Of a stretch of 11,333 nt of DNA, positions 7,963-11,333 are shown piece by piece. The DNA lies in contig DEDT01000018.1 in the NCBI GenBank assembly GCA_002350105.1, positions 1 to 11,333 of the forward strand. Reading direction: 5' to 3'. A program made the translations under genes and the position numbers. The notes under the pieces are model-generated. The model was not told the DNA's origin. It worked only from the letters and a program-made list of their open reading frames with translations, and did not search any database. Numbering within the stretch: the first letter of the stretch is position 1; every line of letters starts with the position of its first letter. Source of the stretch: Selenomonadaceae bacterium UBA2897 (GTDB lineage: Bacteria; Bacillota; Negativicutes; Selenomonadales; Selenomonadaceae).

Positions 7963-9549
7963 TTACGCTTTTACTTCCTGTCCGTTTTTGAAGGTGAAGC
8001 GGATGTCATCGTCAGCGTAGACGGTGCCGTAGTCCACCAGCCCGTGCCAGCTCTCCAGCGTGAATTCAGTCAGCTCATCAGGCATGGCTGCAAAGGCGTT
8101 CAGGAAATCTTCAATGCTGGCCCGCTGGGTCTGCATCTGATGGATTTCGTCTGTGACCGCGTCCAGTCGGGCCTTGGCCTTCTCGAATCGTTCGGTCAGG
8201 CCGTCGTAGCGTTTCTGGTATTCGGTCTGGTCGAGGGCAATGTGGGCATTTTCGTAGATGCACTGCTGAACCATATCGGAGACCACCTGCGTTTCCTGCT
8301 GGAGTTCTTCCTGCTCTCGCTCCAAGTCGGTGGTGTCAAAGAGCAGGGCCATCATCTCCCGGCCATCCGCGATGACCGTATCCTTGGTGGCCAGCAGCTT
8401 ATTTGCCGCTGACAGGAAAGCCTGCTGGATGATGTCATCGGTCAGGTGCGGAGTGCTGCAATGCTTGTCGCCGTCGAATTTGTGATTGCACTGCCAGATG
8501 ACCTTCCGGTACTTGCTGTTGGAGTGCCATACCTTTGAGCCGTACCAGCTTCCGCACTCACCGCAGCGGATTTTACTGGAGAAGGTGTGGACGCCACTAT
8601 GGTATTTCCGGCCCTTGCCGCGCTTCTCCATCTCACGCTGCACCATCTCGAAGGTGTCCGGGTCGATGATAGCCTCGTGGTTGTCCTCCACATAGTATTG
8701 CGGGATTTCGCCCTCATTGACCTTCTTTTTCTTCGTCAGGTAATCGACGGTGTAGGTCTTTTGCAGGAGAGCGCAGCCCTTGTATTTCTCGTTCGACAGG
8801 ATGCTTTTGACCGCCGAGGTATTCCACTTGGGCTTTCCTCCGGGAGACAAGATGCCGTCATCCGTGAGCTGCTGGGCGATGCCGTTGTAGGTCATGCCCT
8901 GAAGGAACATGGCGTAGATGCGCTGAACAATGGCCGCCTGCTCCCGGTTGACCACCAGATTGCCGTCCGGCCCACGGTCGTAGCCGAGGAACCGGTTGAA
9001 CGGAACCGTGACCTTGCCGTCTGCAAAGCGCTTCCGCTGGCCCCAGGTGCAGTTTTCAGATATGCTCCGGCTTTCCTCCTGCGCCAGCGAGGACATGATA
9101 GTCAGGAGCAGTTCGCCCTTCCCGTCGAACGTCCAGATGTTCTCTTTCTCGAAATAGCACTCGATGCCGTTTTCCTTGAGTTGGCGGATGGTGGTCAGGC
9201 TGTCCACCGTGTTCCGGGCAAACCGGCTGACGCTCTTGGTCACGATGAGGTCGATTTTTCCGGCCAGCGCATCCGCGACCATGCGTTTGAAGCCCTCGCG
9301 GTGCTTGGTGCTGGTGCCCGTGATGCCTGCGTCCGTATATACATCGACGAACTCCCAATCGTCCCGGCTCTTGATGTAATTCGTGTAGTAATCAATCTGG
9401 GCCTCATAGCTGGTGAATTGGTCGTCGTGGTCAGTGGAAACACGCGCATAACCGGCGACCCGGCGCTTTTTCTGCTCTGTGATAGGCGTAGCTGTGAAAC
9501 GGGTCAGCGTGGCCGGGATGGTGGTAATCTTCTTAGTCGTTTTCGGCAT
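7963..9549 (-). CDS. Large serine recombinase B
   Basis: This site-specific DNA recombinase is 528 residues long. The N-terminal resolvase domain (about 30-170) has YARVSTD with catalytic S38, and LIVTKSVSRFARN with the active-site arginines R109 and R112. A recombinase domain follows (about 185-285). A zinc ribbon is formed by C329, C332, C354 and C364. Residues about 405-480 are strongly charged and heptad-like, matching the coiled-coil that controls directionality in large serine integrases. The protein ends with a strand RFTFKNGQEV that resembles the repeated strand in the companion recombinase. The ribosome site GGAGGG lies seven bases before the start, inside the end of the upstream recombinase gene (17-base overlap), so the two are co-translated. 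Size and domain order are normal and no inactivating change is seen. It resembles recombinases common in Clostridia, which suggests transfer. Confidence 0.95.
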   Translation of the reverse strand: MPKTTKKITTIPATLTRFTATPITEQKKRRVAGYARVSTDHDDQFTSYEAQIDYYTNYIKSRDDWEFVDVYTDAGITGTSTKHREGFKRMVADALAGKIDLIVTKSVSRFARNTVDSLTTIRQLKENGIECYFEKENIWTFDGKGELLLTIMSSLAQEESRSISENCTWGQRKRFADGKVTVPFNRFLGYDRGPDGNLVVNREQAAIVQRIYAMFLQGMTYNGIAQQLTDDGILSPGGKPKWNTSAVKSILSNEKYKGCALLQKTYTVDYLTKKKKVNEGEIPQYYVEDNHEAIIDPDTFEMVQREMEKRGKGRKYHSGVHTFSSKIRCGECGSWYGSKVWHSNSKYRKVIWQCNHKFDGDKHCSTPHLTDDIIQQAFLSAANKLLATKDTVIADGREMMALLFDTTDLEREQEELQQETQVVSDMVQQCIYENAHIALDQTEYQKRYDGLTERFEKAKARLDAVTDEIHQMQTQRASIEDFLNAFAAMPDELTEFTLESWHGLVDYGTVYADDDIRFTFKNGQEVKA

Positions 9550-11269
9550 GGCGTTCCCTCCATTTCGCTTTCATGACCTCGCTCATGTGCTTCTTCCTCT
9601 CCTCAGTCTGGCGCGGCATCTGGCGCTTCTGGACGAAGGTTCTGGAAACCTCGCGTCCGTCCCGGAAGTGAAAGACAATCTGATTGTCTGCGGGCACCGT
9701 TGCGTAAGCCAGCTGCTGATTGAAAAGCTCCTCGTCAAACTCCGGCAGGCCCATAACATCCGCGATGAGCGCCTTGAGCGTGTCCTCCCGGATGCCGACC
9801 TTGGAGCAGCCCACCGCTGTCGGCGACGAACAGTACCAGGAACGTACTACCGTCCCGTCCACGCGCTTGTGCGTCTGGCAGCGATAGTTCGCTCCGCAGC
9901 GCCCGCATTTGATGAAGTGAGTGAAGGTGTGATAGCATTTCCATCCGGTCTCCCGACTGCGCCGGTACTCACTGACCGCCTTGCGCCGTTCTGCTGTCCA
10001 GCTTTCCTTTTTTGCGTTCCGGCTCCAGTGATGCTCAAGGGAGCTCCCATCGGTAAACTCGAAGAGCATCGTGCCGGTGGCTGGAATCGTAATCTTTGCC
10101 ACCCGTTCCGAGAAGGTCTCCTCGTCAAATTCCGGCAGGCCGAGCACCTTGGCGCATTCCTCTTTTAGAACATCCTCGCGTATCGTGCCGGAGGAACAGT
10201 GTTCTCCCTTGCGCTTATTAGTGCCGCAGCCGTAGAAAGTGTAACGTTCCCCAAGCTGACTGGTCTTGGCCCGGTTCTTCCGGGTGTTGCGTACAAAACT
10301 GGCACCACAAAGACCGCATTTGATTTTCGAGGTGAAGCAGCTGGTGTTGATGCTCCAGTTGGCCAGAGCGCCGAGCTCCCGCCGCCGCGCAATCTCGGCC
10401 TGCACCGCCTGATAGGTCTCCATCGGGATGATGGCCTCGTGGGTGTTCTCCACGAAATACTGCGGAAGCTCTCCATGGTTCTTGCGGGTCTTCTTGCTGA
10501 TAGGGTCAAGGGTGTATTCCTTCTGGAACAGAAGGTTCCCGGTGTAGGTGATGTTTTTGAGAATGGCCCGAATGGAGCTGTTGGGAAAATGCATCCCCTT
10601 CATGGACTTGATGCCCATCTCCTCCAGCTGTTTTTCCGTTGCCTCTGCCGAGAGGCCCTTCAGGAAATTGTCATAGATGAGGCGGACGATTTTTGCCTCT
10701 TCCGGCTTAACGACCAGATGGTCGCCCTCCCAACGGTAGCCGTAAATCAAAAACTGTCCGTTGGGGATGCCCTGCTCAAAGCGTTTCCGGGTGCCCCATT
10801 TCACGTTCTCCGAGAGGCTCCGGACTTCCTCTTGTGCGAAGGAGGCCAGCAGAGTTAGCATGACCTCGCCGTCGCCGCTCAGGGAATTGATGTGCTCCTT
10901 TTCAAACCGAACCTCGATGCCCAGCTCCTTCAGGTGGCGGACAGTCTCCAGCAGGTCGACTGTGTTCCGGGCGAATCTTGAGATGCTCTTTGTGAGGATG
11001 ATATCGATTTTCCCAGCTTCACAGTCCTCCAGCATCCGCTGGAATTCCTCGCGGCTGGAGGACTTTGTGCCGGTGACCGCGTTGTCCGCATAGACGCCAG
11101 CGTATTCCCATTCCGGATTGCTCTGAATCAGATTGCTGTAATAGCTGACCTGCGCTGACAGGGAGTGGTTGAGCCGTTCGGTCTCCATCGAAACTCTGGC
11201 GTATGCAGCGACCTTCTTGCGGGTCGGGAGCGAGGGAGAAATCGGCTCGATTTTGCTTACTTTTCGCAT
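9533..11269 (-). CDS. Large serine recombinase A with a duplicated C-terminal zinc-ribbon unit
   Basis: This is a 578-residue site-specific recombinase, first gene of the minus-strand pair. The resolvase domain (20-160) has YARVSME with catalytic S27, and ILTKSISRFARN with R98 and R101. A recombinase domain spans about 175-270, ending with PQYFVENTHEAI. The C-terminus is unusual: a zinc ribbon (C318, C321, C348, C358) followed by IREDVLK, GLPEFDEE, an FEFTDG strand and a basic helix is repeated as a second ribbon (C455, C458, C480, C488) with IREDTLK, GLPEFDEE, FHFRDG and another basic helix. No long coiled-coil is seen, unlike its partner. The start is supported by AAGGAG eight bases upstream (11278-11283). 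It overlaps recombinase B by 17 bases. The two probably work together in integration and excision, as CcrA and CcrB do in SCC elements; this is by analogy. Confidence 0.95.
   Translation of the reverse strand: MRKVSKIEPISPSLPTRKKVAAYARVSMETERLNHSLSAQVSYYSNLIQSNPEWEYAGVYADNAVTGTKSSSREEFQRMLEDCEAGKIDIILTKSISRFARNTVDLLETVRHLKELGIEVRFEKEHINSLSGDGEVMLTLLASFAQEEVRSLSENVKWGTRKRFEQGIPNGQFLIYGYRWEGDHLVVKPEEAKIVRLIYDNFLKGLSAEATEKQLEEMGIKSMKGMHFPNSSIRAILKNITYTGNLLFQKEYTLDPISKKTRKNHGELPQYFVENTHEAIIPMETYQAVQAEIARRRELGALANWSINTSCFTSKIKCGLCGASFVRNTRKNRAKTSQLGERYTFYGCGTNKRKGEHCSSGTIREDVLKEECAKVLGLPEFDEETFSERVAKITIPATGTMLFEFTDGSSLEHHWSRNAKKESWTAERRKAVSEYRRSRETGWKCYHTFTHFIKCGRCGANYRCQTHKRVDGTVVRSWYCSSPTAVGCSKVGIREDTLKALIADVMGLPEFDEELFNQQLAYATVPADNQIVFHFRDGREVSRTFVQKRQMPRQTEERKKHMSEVMKAKWRERHAEND
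9536..10318 (-). repeat. Tandem domain duplication inside recombinase A
   Basis: Unit 1 is encoded at about 9950-10318 and unit 2 at 9536-9907. The protein units align through the zinc ribbon, IREDxLK, GLPEFDEE, TxPA, FxFxDG and ERRK/EERK blocks. At DNA level 22 of 23 bases are the same at 9729-9751 and 10119-10141, while most of the rest has diverged, so the duplication looks old with GLPEFDEE held by selection or by gene conversion. Confidence 0.85.
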
Positions 11270-11277
11270 GAAATCAG

Positions 11278-11318
11278 CTCCTTTCCGGTACTATACATCG
11301 CTCTGAAAGCCCGGAATA
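11278..11318 (-). promoter_or_regulatory. Ribosome site and possible promoter for the recombinase pair
   Basis: Read on the minus strand, AAGGAG precedes the recombinase A start by eight bases. Upstream, TG followed by TATAGT (near 11290-11296) could be an extended -10, but no good -35 is found at 17 bases. Only 64 bases remain before the window edge, so the regulatory region and element end are incomplete. Confidence 0.4.
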
Positions 11319-11333
11319 GCAAGTAGATTCTGA

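Larger units (their letters stand above)
6732..11333. mobile_element. Serine-recombinase mobile element inserted in hsdM (right end outside window)
   Basis: From about base 6732 to the window end the DNA carries an AT-rich end with direct repeats, two cargo genes, a bidirectional terminator and two serine recombinase genes on the opposite strand. The left boundary is inferred from where the HsdM protein match is lost: CTGATTTATGA (6721-6731) is what hsdM should read, and the next base departs. The shared GA at 6730-6731 is the crossover dinucleotide known for TnpX/TndX-type transposition. No target duplication or right end can be seen. If the right end is near 11333 the element would be about 4.6 kb, small for this class; a larger element is equally compatible. 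Confidence 0.7.

Noticed and set aside
7894..8412. Plus-strand open frame of 172 codons overlapping the terminator and the end of recombinase B
   Set aside because: It lies antisense to a clear recombinase gene, has no ribosome site, and its composition mirrors the opposite-strand codons.
8587..9576. Long plus-strand open frame (329 codons) opposite recombinase B
   Set aside because: It is antisense to the catalytic and zinc-ribbon coding region, has no recognisable domain, and arises from the G+C-rich codon bias of the real gene.
9479..10858. Two plus-strand open frames opposite recombinase A
   Set aside because: They are shadows of the duplicated zinc-ribbon coding region, with no ribosome sites or family features.

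Overview
The window looks like part of a chromosome from an anaerobic Firmicute. A Negativicute such as a Selenomonas/Mitsuokella relative is my best guess, from the G+C-rich, eukaryotic-like (type 2) isoleucyl-tRNA synthetase. Taxonomy is inference only. There is one housekeeping gene at the left edge; everything after it is accessory DNA in several layers.

Layout. (1) 1-2892: ileS, 5' end cut by the window edge, closed by a strong hairpin terminator (2919-2950). (2) 2970-3248: the C-terminal remnant of a DUF4143-type AAA+ ATPase, followed by a second terminator (3285-3313). (3) 3335-4881: a near-consensus promoter with an adjacent palindrome drives a tightly packed three-gene operon: a DUF4417 protein and two small proteins of unknown function. 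(4) 4878-6020: another near-consensus promoter, with its -35 box inside the end of the previous gene and an imperfect palindrome at the expected start point, drives an XRE-type regulator overlapped by an ImmA/IrrE-type metallopeptidase. (5) 6049-6771: the N-terminal part of a type I restriction-modification methyltransferase (hsdM), cut exactly where its first SAM-binding motif should begin. (6) About 6732 to beyond 11333: a mobile element that appears to have interrupted hsdM. It has a left end with three AGGGGTGTCG direct repeats, a two-gene AT-richer cargo (6868-7897), a bidirectional terminator (7909-7944), and two large serine recombinase genes on the minus strand that overlap by 17 bases (7963-9549 and 9533-11269).

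How it fits together. The recombinase pair probably moves the element as a two-protein system, and its precise excision would restore the hsdM reading frame, so the restriction-modification locus may be switchable. The XRE/ImmA pair resembles the repressor plus anti-repressor protease modules of integrative elements and phages, and may control the neighbouring operon. The parts most likely to be undescribed are the DUF4417 operon, the two-gene cargo, and the duplicated C-terminal zinc-ribbon unit in the larger recombinase. The right end of the element and the rest of the type I system are not visible.
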